Positions 44,286 through 53,045 of a stretch of 64,000 nt of DNA are shown here, in pieces; position 1 is the first letter of the stretch, and the number at the start of each line of letters is the position of its first letter. The DNA is taken from assembly GCF_001894885.1 (NCBI RefSeq), contig NZ_BCXB01000001.1, forward strand, positions 248,001 through 312,000, read 5' to 3'. The notes under the pieces are model-generated. The model was not told the DNA's origin. It did no database searches and was given only the letters and a program-made list of their open reading frames with translations. Both the position numbers and the translations under genes were made by a program. This stretch comes from Rhodococcus marinonascens NBRC 14363. GTDB taxonomy: Bacteria; Actinomycetota; Actinomycetes; Mycobacteriales; Mycobacteriaceae.

Positions 44286-44516
44286 GTGGATGAGGAGCCG
44301 GTGACATTCCAGCGTCCGAATCCCTCGGTGTATCAGCGTCTGGATGCGTCGGAAGTCCTCGGGGCGGTCGCTATCGAGGAGGTTCACGTGCCAGGCGGTT
44401 CCGTCGATCTCGTCGGCGAGGGTCTTGGCGGCCAGTGAGCGAGCGCAGGCCGCGCCGATTCCGCTGGCTCCACCCGTGACGACGGCCGAGCGCCCGATGA
44501 GGTTCTGCCCGGTCAT
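44280..44516 (-). pseudogene. Short-chain dehydrogenase remnant
   Basis: The 78-residue frame starts with a clear SDR cofactor motif (LIGRSAVVTGGASGIGAACA) but then jumps to AAKTLADEIDGTAWHVNLLD. The Rossmann strands between have been lost and neither the YxxxK motif nor the C-terminal half is present. The start overlaps the MHS transporter stop by four bases (ATGA), so an SDR gene was once the second gene of that operon. Its 3' end now lies in the heptamer array. Confidence 0.75.
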
Positions 44517-45886
44517 GCTGGGACTCCCGCCTTTTCGTCGGCGAGGATCCTTGCGTCGGCGGCGTCGATCGATTCGAGCGAGATGCCCTTGGTCTCACGG
44601 GCGACGAGGACGGCGACGACCGTGACGAGCGACGCGATTGCTAGGTAGATCGCGATCGGAACGTAGGAGTTGTACTTGCTGAGCAGGCTGACCGCGACGA
44701 TAGGTGCGAGTGAGCCGGCCACGATGGATGGCACCTGGCAGCTGAGGGATATGCCGGAGTACCGCATACGAGTCGGGAACATCTCGGTCATGATTGCTGG
44801 CTGGCCGGCGTACATGAAGGCGTGAAACACCAGGCCGGTGATGATCGCTCCGAGGATGACCGCGTCATGGCCACTATTCATCATCGGGAACGCGAAGAAG
44901 CCCCACGTGCCCGCGCCAACGGCGCCGGCCATGTATATCGGGAGCCGGCCGATGATGTCGGAGAGTCGTCCGACGAGGGGGATCACCACGGCGTGCACGG
45001 CGAGCGCGATCAGCATCCACCAGAGGATCTGTGCGGTATCGGTGTCCACGACCACACTGAGGTATGTGATCGAGAAGGCGACCACCAAGAAGTACAGAAC
45101 GTTCTCCCCTATACGCAGACCCATCGCTGTCAGCACGCTGCGCGGGTACCGCGTGAGCACTTCGACGACGCCGAAGGATGTCGTCCCAACGTGTTCGGTT
45201 TCCTTCTGCGTCTGGATGAAGATCGGGGCGTCGGTGACCTTGGTGCGGATGTAGTAGCCGCAGAAGACGATCACGGCCGACAGCCAGAACGCCACGCGCC
45301 AGCCCCAGCTCAGGAACAGCTCTTCGGACAGTGTCGTCGTCAGGACCAGCAGGACGACGGTCGCGAGGATGTTGCCTATCGGAACTGCGGCCTGCGGCCA
45401 TGACGCCCAGAAGCTGCGTGACTTGTTCGGGCTGTGCTCGGCCACCAGCAGGACCGCGCCGCCCCACTCGCCGCCGACAGCGAATCCCTGGATGAAGCGG
45501 AGGGTGACGAGCAGAGCCGGAGCCCAGTAGCCGATCTGGCCGAAGGTGGGCAGGCTGCCCATGAGGAACGTGGCGGCGCCGATGAGGACGAGGCTGACCT
45601 GAAGCAGCTTCTTGCGGCCGAACTTGTCACCGAAGTGACCGAAGACGATGCCGCCGAGCGGGCGGGCAACGAAGCCGACGGCGTAGGTGGCGAAGGCTGC
45701 GATGATCGCGTCGAATTCGTTTCCCCCGGCAGGGAAGAAGGCCTTGCTGAACACCAGTGCCGCGGCGGTCCCGTAGATGAAGAAGTCGTAGCACTCGACG
45801 ACTGTGCCGGCCATGGACGCGACGACAACCTTCTTCAGCCCAGCCGACGGCGCTTCCTTTTCGTGGATTGTCTCGCCGACGCTCAT
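44513..45886 (-). CDS. MHS-family (metabolite:H+ symporter) MFS transporter
   Basis: The 457-residue protein has 12 transmembrane helices and the MHS hallmarks: the N-terminal VVVASMAGTVVECYDFFIYG, RPLGGIVFGHFGDKFGRKKL between helices 2 and 3, and LRFIQGFAVGGEWGGAVLL. Relatives import shikimate, proline betaine, citrate or aromatic acids with protons. The ATG at 45886 has AGGAG eight bases upstream, though the frame stays open far beyond. A damaged SDR gene follows and a damaged LysR gene lies divergently upstream, so the substrate context has been lost. Confidence 0.9.
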   Translation of the reverse strand: MSVGETIHEKEAPSAGLKKVVVASMAGTVVECYDFFIYGTAAALVFSKAFFPAGGNEFDAIIAAFATYAVGFVARPLGGIVFGHFGDKFGRKKLLQVSLVLIGAATFLMGSLPTFGQIGYWAPALLVTLRFIQGFAVGGEWGGAVLLVAEHSPNKSRSFWASWPQAAVPIGNILATVVLLVLTTTLSEELFLSWGWRVAFWLSAVIVFCGYYIRTKVTDAPIFIQTQKETEHVGTTSFGVVEVLTRYPRSVLTAMGLRIGENVLYFLVVAFSITYLSVVVDTDTAQILWWMLIALAVHAVVIPLVGRLSDIIGRLPIYMAGAVGAGTWGFFAFPMMNSGHDAVILGAIITGLVFHAFMYAGQPAIMTEMFPTRMRYSGISLSCQVPSIVAGSLAPIVAVSLLSKYNSYVPIAIYLAIASLVTVVAVLVARETKGISLESIDAADARILADEKAGVPA

Positions 45887-46037
45887 TCTGTCGCTCCTCA
45901 TCACATTTCTGCGTGATGCCGTGATGCCGTAACCGGGGGCACGGTTGGTGGACTGCGGACAGTATTGATTCGTACTTGTGCGCATACAATGCCGACATTC
46001 GCAGCCCACATGCGCAAATATGCAGAGGTGGCCTCGC

Positions 46038-46187
46038 GGGATCAACCATACGACCGTTTCGCGACGAATCGCGAGCCTGGAAAAGAGACTGGGCGGCCGT
46101 GTGCTGGCGAAAGCAACGGGTGGGTGGGAACTGACTGATCTTGGTCGGCAGGCGTTGACCGCAGCCGAGCGGGTGGAGGCCCTTGTG
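46038..46187 (+). pseudogene. LysR-type regulator, N-terminal HTH fragment
   Basis: The plus strand encodes INHTTVSRRIASLEKRLGGR, then GGWELTDLGRQALTAAERVEAL, the recognition helix and linker of a LysR regulator. The first HTH helices upstream are out of frame and the effector domain downstream is missing. Its position divergent from the MHS transporter is the normal one for a cognate LysR regulator. The remaining frame to 46394 shows no LysR similarity. Confidence 0.7.
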
Positions 46188-46417
46188 TATGTACTTGTCA
46201 CCGACCCGGGCGGCGGTGACCGTCGCGATGCCCGAATCGGTGACGTAACCAACGTGTTCGTCCACGTCGAGGCCACCCTGTCGTACTGGCTCGTGGCGCG
46301 GCCCGAGTCCTTACGCCGGACGGAGGTCGCGGCCAGTGGGGGTGCAATCCGGGAAACGGTCGAGTCGCATCGGGATACTTTGCTCCGCAAGTGAGCGAGC
46401 CACGATAGCGTCATCGG

Positions 46418-47590
46418 GTGCGCCACGAATCCCAGCGGTCCAACATCCAGACCTTCCACGTGATGGATGTGTGGAAGGCGGCCATCGAGCGGCAACGCAC
46501 TCACGGTGACGTGCTGACGCTAGCGGCGGGCCAGCCGTCCACCCCCGCGCCGAAGCCGGTTCTGCGGACGACGCACGAGGCGCTCGACACGCACCTGCTC
46601 GGCTACACGGAGACGTTCGGGATCGCGCCGCTGCGCGAGGCGATAGCCGAGTACCACTCCACCAAGTCGGGCATCGAGGTCGATGCCGACGACGTGGTCG
46701 TGACGACAGGTTCGTCGGGTGCGTTCACGCTGCTGTTCCTCGCCGCCTTCGACGTCGGCGACACAGTAGTAATGGCCCGCCCCGGCTACCCGGGCTATAG
46801 AAACACGCTTACCGCTTTGGGCTGCAAGGTCATCGAGATCGACTGCGGACCCGACACCCGGTTCCAGCCGACGGTTGCGATGCTCGAGGAGTTGCCCGAG
46901 CCGCCCGCCGGCCTGATCGTCGCAAGCCCCGCCAACCCGACCGGCACAGTGATCGACCCTGACGAGCTGGCCGCCCTGGCTCGTTGGTGCGACGATCACG
47001 GGACGCTGCTGGTCTCCGACGAGATCTACCACGGTATCGGCTACGGCGACCAGGTGATGACGAGCGCATGGGAGACGTCCCGCGAATCCGTCGTCGTCGG
47101 ATCGGTGTCCAAGTACTTCTCGATGACGGGTTGGCGGCTGGGCTGGATGCTTGTTCCGCCGGGATTGCGCCCGGCATTGCAGCGCCTCGCGTCGAACATG
47201 ACGGTGTGCCCGCCCGCCCTCTCCCAGTACGCGGCGATCGCCGCGTTCACCCCTGAGTCGAGATCCGAGCTCGACAGTCACGTTCAGCGTTACGCGGTCA
47301 ACAGGGAGCTGCTGCTCTCCGGGCTGCCAGAGGTGGGCATCAGCGATCTGGCGCCGGCCGACGGTGCGTTCTACGTGTACGCGGACATCGGGCACCTGCT
47401 AGAGGGAACCCGCGGCGCGACGTCGACTCAGTGGTGCTCGCGGCTGCTGCAGGACACCGGTGTGGCGTTGGCTCCCGGCGTTGACTTCGACACGGTCCGA
47501 GGCGATCGGACGATCCGGCTGTCTTTCGCCGGCTCCACCGCGGAGGTTCGTGAATCGTTGGTCCGGCTGAGTCGTTGGATGCGGCCATAG
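46418..47590 (+). CDS. PLP-dependent class I/II aminotransferase
   Basis: The 390-residue fold-type I enzyme shows GYTETFGIAPLREAIAEYHS, the cofactor-binding TTGSSGAFTLLFLAAFD, ASPANPTGTV, SDEIYHG, the Schiff-base Lys232 in GSVSKYFSMTGWRLGW and RLSFAGS at the C-terminus with the carboxylate-binding Arg. This fits the aspartate-aminotransferase superfamily, but the substrate cannot be read from sequence. The GTG start lies six bases after TAGCGT, so the transcript may be leaderless. It stands alone. Confidence 0.88.
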   Translation: MRHESQRSNIQTFHVMDVWKAAIERQRTHGDVLTLAAGQPSTPAPKPVLRTTHEALDTHLLGYTETFGIAPLREAIAEYHSTKSGIEVDADDVVVTTGSSGAFTLLFLAAFDVGDTVVMARPGYPGYRNTLTALGCKVIEIDCGPDTRFQPTVAMLEELPEPPAGLIVASPANPTGTVIDPDELAALARWCDDHGTLLVSDEIYHGIGYGDQVMTSAWETSRESVVVGSVSKYFSMTGWRLGWMLVPPGLRPALQRLASNMTVCPPALSQYAAIAAFTPESRSELDSHVQRYAVNRELLLSGLPEVGISDLAPADGAFYVYADIGHLLEGTRGATSTQWCSRLLQDTGVALAPGVDFDTVRGDRTIRLSFAGSTAEVRESLVRLSRWMRP

Positions 47591-47755
47591 TTTGGCGACA
47601 CCGGCTCTTGCGGTGCCATCGGCGAGGTTGTTCGATGGAGATGGGCGATTGTTCAGGTGGGGAAGGCAAAGAGAACGCCTGTGTGACTAGGCGCAGAAGA
47701 AGTGCACTGTGAGTGTGATTACAGTATTACAACGACCTCGGTATAAGGCGACGAC

Positions 47756-48169
47756 ATGAGCGACAGCAGTCATCCACAGCCACCCATCCCTGGTGGAGTA
47801 CGTATCGGAACCGTGGAACGGGAACAAGCCGCCGCTGCGCTCGCCGAGCATTTCACTGCCGGGCGCCTCGACCCCGACGAGTTCGACGCCCGAGTGCGCC
47901 AGGCGTATCTCGCCAAGACGGTCGCCGACCTCTCGCCCTTGTTTGCGGATCTGCCGGACGGACGGCGCTTCGGTGCAGACCCCCAACACGTGCGGCGAAA
48001 TTCGGGACGGGATGCCGCAGTATTGCGGAGACTGCTGTTCGTGGTTGCCGTGCTCGCTGCTGTCCTGTGGGTCGCCGTGGTCCGCGTCCCGCCGCTCGTT
48101 TTCCTGCCCATTGTTTGGCTCGTTCTAGCTCGGCGTTATGCCGGCCGACGGTCGTGCCGAGCGGGGTGA
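47756..48169 (+). CDS. DUF1707 domain membrane protein
   Basis: The 137-residue protein has an N-terminal DUF1707 (SHOCT-like) domain, GGVRIGTVEREQAAAALAEH, then FTAGRLDPDEFDARVRQAYL and AKTVADLSPLFADLP. Two closely spaced transmembrane helices follow (about 90-125). In actinobacteria such proteins are small membrane proteins of unknown role, possibly regulatory. Its 3' end runs into an 18-bp repeat array. Confidence 0.85.
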   Translation: MSDSSHPQPPIPGGVRIGTVEREQAAAALAEHFTAGRLDPDEFDARVRQAYLAKTVADLSPLFADLPDGRRFGADPQHVRRNSGRDAAVLRRLLFVVAVLAAVLWVAVVRVPPLVFLPIVWLVLARRYAGRRSCRAG

Positions 48170-48218
48170 CGAGGAAAAACTCGGTGACGCGGGAAAATTC
48201 GGTGACGCGAAAAAACGC
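48165..48218. repeat. Three imperfect copies of an 18-bp unit between DUF1707 and TetR genes
   Basis: The units begin GGTGACGAGGAAAAACTC, GGTGACGCGGGAAAATTC and GGTGACGCGAAAAAACGC, at 48165, 48183 and 48201. They cover the DUF1707 stop codon and extend towards the TetR promoter. Confidence 0.8.
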
Positions 48219-48305
48219 GATGCGAATCCAGGTTGCGTCCACAGATCTTACGGTCTGTGGTCCAATCTGCCCTGGTGCGACACTCTCGGCTGGGAAGATG
48301 AATGT

Positions 48306-48935
48306 GTGTCTACAGCGGTAACTCCGAAGGGCGAACGACGCCGTCAGGCGCTTGTCGAAGCCGCCGCCGATCTGTTACTCGAGGGCGGGTTCGACGCGGT
48401 CCGGCATCGTTCGGTGGCGTCACGGGCCGACCTACCGCTGGCATCGACCACCTACTATTTCGAGTCCCTCGACGACCTCATCGCGAAGGGAGTCGAGTGC
48501 AACGGCAACCGCGCCCTCGAGGTCATGCGGTCGCGCGTCGAGGACGTCACGCACCGTCACCGTGGGCTGGAATCCACCGTTGATCTGCTCCTCGATCTTC
48601 TCGTCGGACCGGCGTTGATGAGCGTGGACTGCCGCGAACGGCTGATCTCGCGGTACGAGCGCTTCACCGCCTGTGCGCGCCGCCCCGAGTTGCGCGAGGT
48701 GCAACGGCGGTTGGGTGTGCAACTCCACGACCTACTGACAGAGGCGTTGCGCCGCTCCGACCGGGACGTCCTGCAGGGGCAGATGCGCCGACTCGTCGCG
48801 GTTGTCGATGGTGCACTGGTGACGGCGCTCGGTGAGCACGATGCAGACCCGCGCGCGCTCACCCGCGCGATACTGCTCGACGTCGTCGACGTCGTCGCGC
48901 CCGCGGTGGACCAACCGGACCACGTTCAATCGTAG
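48306..48935 (+). CDS. TetR family transcriptional regulator
   Basis: The 209-residue product has the TetR DNA-binding domain (KGERRRQALVEAAADLLLEG and VRHRSVASRADLPLASTTYY with FESLDDLIAKG) and a helical ligand-binding half. GTG at 48306 is preferred (GGGAAG upstream); the frame is open for another 56 codons without family similarity. It precedes purB by 22 bases in the same direction, as I recall for the M. tuberculosis Rv0775/purB neighbourhood. The ligand and targets are unknown. Confidence 0.88.
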   Translation: MSTAVTPKGERRRQALVEAAADLLLEGGFDAVRHRSVASRADLPLASTTYYFESLDDLIAKGVECNGNRALEVMRSRVEDVTHRHRGLESTVDLLLDLLVGPALMSVDCRERLISRYERFTACARRPELREVQRRLGVQLHDLLTEALRRSDRDVLQGQMRRLVAVVDGALVTALGEHDADPRALTRAILLDVVDVVAPAVDQPDHVQS

Positions 48936-48957
48936 GTCCGCCGTAAGCTGAGGACTC

Positions 48958-50379
48958 GTGAGCCGCATCCCAAACGTCCTTGCCAATCGGTACGCCAGCC
49001 CGGAACTCACCTCGTTGTGGTCTCCTGAGCACAAGATCGTCCTCGAACGTCAACTATGGCTCGCCGTGTTGCGTGCCCAGGCCGAACTCGGGATCGATGT
49101 GCCTGACCAGGCTCTCGCCGACTACGAGCGGGTGCTGGAGAAAGTGGACCTCGAGTCAATCGCCGCCCGTGAGCGCGTGACGCGCCATGACGTGAAGGCG
49201 CGTATCGAGGAGTTCAACGCGCTCGCGGGGCACGAGCAGGTGCATAAGGGCCTCACCAGCCGCGACCTCACCGAGAACGTCGAGCAGTTGCAGATCTTGC
49301 GGTCACTCGAGCACGTGTACGCGCACGGTGTCGCGGTCGCGGCCAGGCTGTCCGAGCGGGCCGCCGAGTATGCTGGCCTCGTCATGGCGGGCCGTTCGCA
49401 CAACGTCGCGGCGCAGGCCACCACCCTCGGCAAGCGCTTCGCGTCCGCGGCCGACGAACTGCTGGTCGCGCTCGCCCGACTGCGTGAGCTGATCGACCGC
49501 TACCCGCTGCGTGGCATCAAGGGCCCGATGGGCACAGCTCAGGACATGCTCGACCTTTTCGATGGTGACGAGTCCAAGCTCGAGGCTCTCGAGCAGAAGG
49601 TTGCCGAGCATCTCGGCTTCGCCCACGTACTCACGAGTGTCGGCCAGGTCTACCCGCGGTCGCTCGACCACGATGTGCTGTCCGCGCTGGTGCAGGTGGC
49701 CGCCGGGCCGTCGTCGTTCGCGCACACCATCCGACTGATGGCCGGACACGAACTGGTCACCGAGGGCTTCCAGCCCGGCCAGGTGGGTTCGTCGGCCATG
49801 CCGCACAAGATGAATACCCGCTCCTGCGAGCGCGTCAACGGACTTCAGGTGGTGTTGCGCGGATACGCCTCCATGGCTGCGGAGTTGGCGGGCGCGCAGT
49901 GGAACGAGGGTGATGTGTTCTGCTCGGTGGTCCGCCGTGTCGCGTTGCCGGACGCGTTCTTCGCGATCGACGGGCTGATCGAGACATTCCTGACGGTGCT
50001 CGCCGAATTCGGCGCGTATCCGGCGGTGATCGAGAAGGAACTCACCCGGTACCTGCCGTTCCTTGCGACCACGAAGGTGTTGATGGCTCTGGTGCGCGCC
50101 GGAGTGGGCAGGGAGACCGCCCACGAGGTCGTCAAGGAACATGCGGTCGCGGTCGCGTTGGCGATGCGCGAGCGTGGGCAGGAACCCGACCTCCTTGACC
50201 GACTGGCCGCCGACGACCGGTTGCCGCTCGACCGCCCCGCGCTCGACAACGCGCTCGCGGACAAGACTGCGTTCATCGGTGCCGCCGAGCCTCAGGTGGC
50301 CGCGATCGTGGCGCAGGTGCAGAAGCTCGTCGACGCCAACCCCGCGGCGGCTGCGTACCGACCGTCGCCGATCCTGTAG
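48958..50379 (+). CDS. purB: Adenylosuccinate lyase PurB
   Basis: The 473-residue enzyme of the fumarase/aspartase superfamily cleaves SAICAR and adenylosuccinate to release fumarate. Typical blocks are HEQVHKGLTSRDLTENVEQL, GRSHNVAAQATTLGKRFAS and the signature loop GSSAMPHKMNTRSCE near residue 280 with the catalytic serine. The GTG start lies eight bases after TAAGCT, consistent with a leaderless mRNA as for purD and purC. Confidence 0.97.
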   Translation: MSRIPNVLANRYASPELTSLWSPEHKIVLERQLWLAVLRAQAELGIDVPDQALADYERVLEKVDLESIAARERVTRHDVKARIEEFNALAGHEQVHKGLTSRDLTENVEQLQILRSLEHVYAHGVAVAARLSERAAEYAGLVMAGRSHNVAAQATTLGKRFASAADELLVALARLRELIDRYPLRGIKGPMGTAQDMLDLFDGDESKLEALEQKVAEHLGFAHVLTSVGQVYPRSLDHDVLSALVQVAAGPSSFAHTIRLMAGHELVTEGFQPGQVGSSAMPHKMNTRSCERVNGLQVVLRGYASMAAELAGAQWNEGDVFCSVVRRVALPDAFFAIDGLIETFLTVLAEFGAYPAVIEKELTRYLPFLATTKVLMALVRAGVGRETAHEVVKEHAVAVALAMRERGQEPDLLDRLAADDRLPLDRPALDNALADKTAFIGAAEPQVAAIVAQVQKLVDANPAAAAYRPSPIL

Positions 50380-50407
50380 TCACCCACGAGCGCCGGAGGG
50401 CCTATCC

Positions 50408-50821
50408 GTGAACTGCATTTTCTGTGAGATCGCTGGGCGTCGGTCCGACGCCAGCATTGTGTACGAGGGCGACCGGGTGATGGCGTTCATGGACATCCGG
50501 CCGTGGACGTCCGGACATTTGCTCGTCGTCCCGACGCGGCATGCGACCGGGCTCGCCGACCTCGATCCCGCCGACGGTGCCGCGGTCTTCGCCGTGGGTC
50601 AGCGGATTGCGACGGCGTTGAGGAACGGGCCGATGCGGACCGAGGGCGTCAATCTTTTCCTGGCCGACGGGGTCGCCGCCGGCCAGGAAGTGTTCCACGT
50701 CCATCTTCACGTCGTGCCCCGCACGGCCGGTGACGGTTTCGGGTTGCGCGGAGTGCCGAGCTCGCCGAGTCGAATCGCGCTCGATCAGACGGCGGGCGTC
50801 ATCCGTTCGTCTCTTACCTGA
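50408..50821 (+). CDS. HIT family protein
   Basis: This 137-residue HIT protein shows CIFCEIAGRRSDASIVYEGD, with the two-cysteine start seen in many Hint-type members, RPWTSGHLLVVPTRHATGL and the HVHLHVVPR catalytic motif. A GTG at 50408 follows GGAGG at good spacing. It lies 28 bases after purB and is probably cotranscribed, so a role in purine nucleotide metabolism is possible. It overlaps the end of the convergent NRDE gene by eight bases. Confidence 0.88.
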   Translation: MNCIFCEIAGRRSDASIVYEGDRVMAFMDIRPWTSGHLLVVPTRHATGLADLDPADGAAVFAVGQRIATALRNGPMRTEGVNLFLADGVAAGQEVFHVHLHVVPRTAGDGFGLRGVPSSPSRIALDQTAGVIRSSLT

Positions 50822-51584
50822 CTGACCTGCGGGGGAAGCGGATCTCGCCGATCATCCGGTTCTCGTCGAAACGTCGTTCGGTGATGTCGTAGGTGCCATC
50901 CGACCGGACCCTCAGCAGGGTGCAGGCGCGTGTCCCGTAGTCACTGTGGCGGATGAACCGGGACGACAGTGCGCGTTCGAGTTCCGGTCCGACACCGGTG
51001 TCGGGCAGCGCCTCCCACGGTGCGGGATCGGCGTCGGTGAGCACGTCAAAGTAGGCCTCCGGGTCGGAGTCTGCGCTGCCGTCGTCGTCGGCGAGTGCCG
51101 CGGCGAGCGAGCGCGTACCACCGGTCACCTTTGGCCACGGGGTGTCGAGTTCGGCGTTGGACAATCCGTGTAACCCGGGTGCGACGCGCTGGCGACGACC
51201 GTTCGGCCGGTTCGTGACCCACCACAGTTCGTCGGGGTCGCCGACGAGAAGGTTGAAACTGCCGTAGTCGGCGTCGGCGGTGGTCACCTGCGCGGCATAG
51301 TCGGCGGGAGACGTCGGCGCGCGGAGATACTCGACGGGCAGTGCGCCGCGAGACCGGGTTCCCGCTGTGGGAGCGCTGTCACGGACGTTGGTGACCGCCG
51401 CGAATCGCAGGCCCTCGGTGATGCCCATCCACGTTCCCCCCGCGAGGAGGTCGCGGCCGGCCACGAAGCCGTCGTCCCAGCGCTGGAGCGGCTCGGTGGG
51501 ACGAGCGTAGAACTCGTCGCGGTTGGCCGCGATCACGAGGGGGAGATCGGGACGGGTATGCCAGGCGAACAGAACCAGGCACAT
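50814..51584 (-). CDS. NRDE (TANGO2-like) family protein
   Basis: The 256-residue product begins MCLVLFAWHTRPDLPLVIAA, then NRDEFYARPT, the diagnostic NRDE motif with an N-terminal Cys2 that becomes the first residue in Ntn-hydrolase-like members. WMGITEGLRFAAVTNVRDSA and the GLSNAELDTPWPKV block complete the family pattern. Eukaryotic TANGO2 relatives have been linked to heme and acyl-CoA handling, but the bacterial function is unclear. It is divergent from the MarR gene. Confidence 0.87.
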   Translation of the reverse strand: MCLVLFAWHTRPDLPLVIAANRDEFYARPTEPLQRWDDGFVAGRDLLAGGTWMGITEGLRFAAVTNVRDSAPTAGTRSRGALPVEYLRAPTSPADYAAQVTTADADYGSFNLLVGDPDELWWVTNRPNGRRQRVAPGLHGLSNAELDTPWPKVTGGTRSLAAALADDDGSADSDPEAYFDVLTDADPAPWEALPDTGVGPELERALSSRFIRHSDYGTRACTLLRVRSDGTYDITERRFDENRMIGEIRFPRRSVR

Positions 51585-51653
51585 GCCGACATTCCTCTCG
51601 TTACCCTCGACTATCCGGACGTGATAACCCTTCCGAGCCTAGCCGCCTGGTAT

Positions 51654-51682
51654 TACCTCTGATGCAGAGCTATATTGAGGTA
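51654..51682. promoter_or_regulatory. Promoter and candidate MarR operator
   Basis: TACCTC (51654-51659) is mirrored by GAGGTA (51677-51682), and inside lies CTCTG-ATG-CAGAG (51657-51669). A TATATT -10 element at 51671-51676 ends five bases before the ATG at 51682, which points to a leaderless transcript whose promoter is covered by the inverted repeats, ideal for autorepression. Confidence 0.6.
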
Positions 51683-52191
51683 TGGCACAGAAGGAAGCTT
51701 TCGACCACGCGGAGGTGCCGCCCGCCGAGCAACTATTCGACGCAATCGGATTGCTGCGTCGGCACACGCGGCGAAGGGTGGGCCGGCCATGGCCGGAAAC
51801 CCCGTTGACCGGTTCTCAAGTGGAGTTGGTGCGTTTGCTCCGCCGCCGGTCGGGAACTTCGGTCGCTGAGGCAGCGGCAGCCCTGGGTCTCGCGGCGAAC
51901 ACTGTCTCGACGCTGGTGCGCCAACTCATCGACGCGGGACTGGTCGAACGAGTGCGGGACGAGAGTGACCGCCGCATCGCACGACTGGCGCTGACCGGCA
52001 CGGCGCGCTCGCAGGTCGAACGCTGGCGCGACCGGCGCAATGTGGAGGTCGAAGCGGCATTCGGAAGTTTGAGTCCCGAGGACCGCGTCGTAATCGAATC
52101 CGCCATTCCCGCGATCATCCGTCTGGCGGGTGCACTTCACCCGGACCAGGACGACCCCTCGCAGTCACCGTCACAGGAGGTCGACACATGA
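51682..52191 (+). CDS. MarR family transcriptional regulator
   Basis: The 169-residue winged-helix protein shows LTGSQVELVRLLRRRSGTSV, AANTVSTLVRQLIDAGLVER and the wing DESDRRIARLALT. Its stop overlaps the start of the ABC ATPase by four bases, so it is the first gene of an efflux operon and probably represses it. An inverted repeat covers its promoter. Confidence 0.9.
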   Translation: MAQKEAFDHAEVPPAEQLFDAIGLLRRHTRRRVGRPWPETPLTGSQVELVRLLRRRSGTSVAEAAAALGLAANTVSTLVRQLIDAGLVERVRDESDRRIARLALTGTARSQVERWRDRRNVEVEAAFGSLSPEDRVVIESAIPAIIRLAGALHPDQDDPSQSPSQEVDT

Positions 52192-53045
52192 GATTTCTCC
52201 GGCCTGGTCACCACTCACGCAAGCCCGCGCGCACCGGGGCTACCTGGGACGCGCTGTCACTGTCGAACGTGACCTACAGATTCGGTGACTACACGGCGGT
52301 GAAGGATCTGAGCCTCGTGATCGAGGCAGGGGAGTGCTTCGGCCTACTCGGCCCCAACGGGGCGGGAAAGACCACCATCATCAGACTGCTCACTACCCTG
52401 CTTCCGTTGCAGGACGGCGACGCGAGCATCTTCGGATACGACGTGCGCACCCAGTCCATGGCAGTACGTCGACTGCTCGGGTATGTGCCGCAACAGTTGT
52501 CGATCGAAGGTGCTCTGACCGCACGCGAGAACGTCACCTGGTTCGCGCGACTGTACGACGTGCCCCGATCCGAGCGGCGAAGCCGGGTGAACGAAATACT
52601 CGAGATGGTGGACCTCGGCGACGTCGCCGACCGGGTGGCGTCGAGTTTCTCGGGCGGCATGGTCCGACGGCTTGAATTGGCACAGGCTTTGGTCAATCGG
52701 CCGTCGCTTCTGGTGCTCGACGAACCGACAGTAGGGCTCGATCCGGTCGCACGCGATTCGGTCTGGACCCATGTCACCGAGATGCAGAAGCAGTACAAGA
52801 TGACGGTTCTACTCACCACTCACTACATGGAAGAGGCCGAAACGCTATGTGATCGGGTCGCATTGATGCATCGGGGAGAGTTGCGGGCGGTCGGATCGCC
52901 GTCTGGACTCGTCGCCGAACTCCATCCCGCGGCGACGCTCGAGGACGTATTCCGCCACTTCACCGGTGACAGCCTCGCCTCCGACGAGAAGGGAGGGCTC
53001 CGCGATGTCCGTAGCGCCCGTTCCACCGCCCACCGTTTGGGTTGA
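52188..53045 (+). CDS. ABC transporter ATPase (DrrA-like)
   Basis: The 285-residue protein is a single nucleotide-binding domain with Walker A LLGPNGAGKTTI, Q-loop YVPQQ, signature SFSGGMVRRLELAQAL, Walker B LLVLDEPTVGLD and H-loop THYMEEAE. The DrrA/ABC-2 type C-terminal extension (EDVFRHFTGDS) follows. The ATG overlaps the MarR stop. It should drive the permease encoded next, forming a drug or lipid exporter. Confidence 0.92.
   Translation: MRFLRPGHHSRKPARTGATWDALSLSNVTYRFGDYTAVKDLSLVIEAGECFGLLGPNGAGKTTIIRLLTTLLPLQDGDASIFGYDVRTQSMAVRRLLGYVPQQLSIEGALTARENVTWFARLYDVPRSERRSRVNEILEMVDLGDVADRVASSFSGGMVRRLELAQALVNRPSLLVLDEPTVGLDPVARDSVWTHVTEMQKQYKMTVLLTTHYMEEAETLCDRVALMHRGELRAVGSPSGLVAELHPAATLEDVFRHFTGDSLASDEKGGLRDVRSARSTAHRLG

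Noticed and set aside
45627-46265. Minus-strand frame running upstream from the MHS transporter
   Set aside because: It overlaps the transporter N-terminus in another frame and the LysR remnant. Its composition is that of a shadow frame.
47687-47989. Minus-strand frame opposite the DUF1707 gene
   Set aside because: It is antisense to a clear DUF1707 protein and without family features or a ribosome site.
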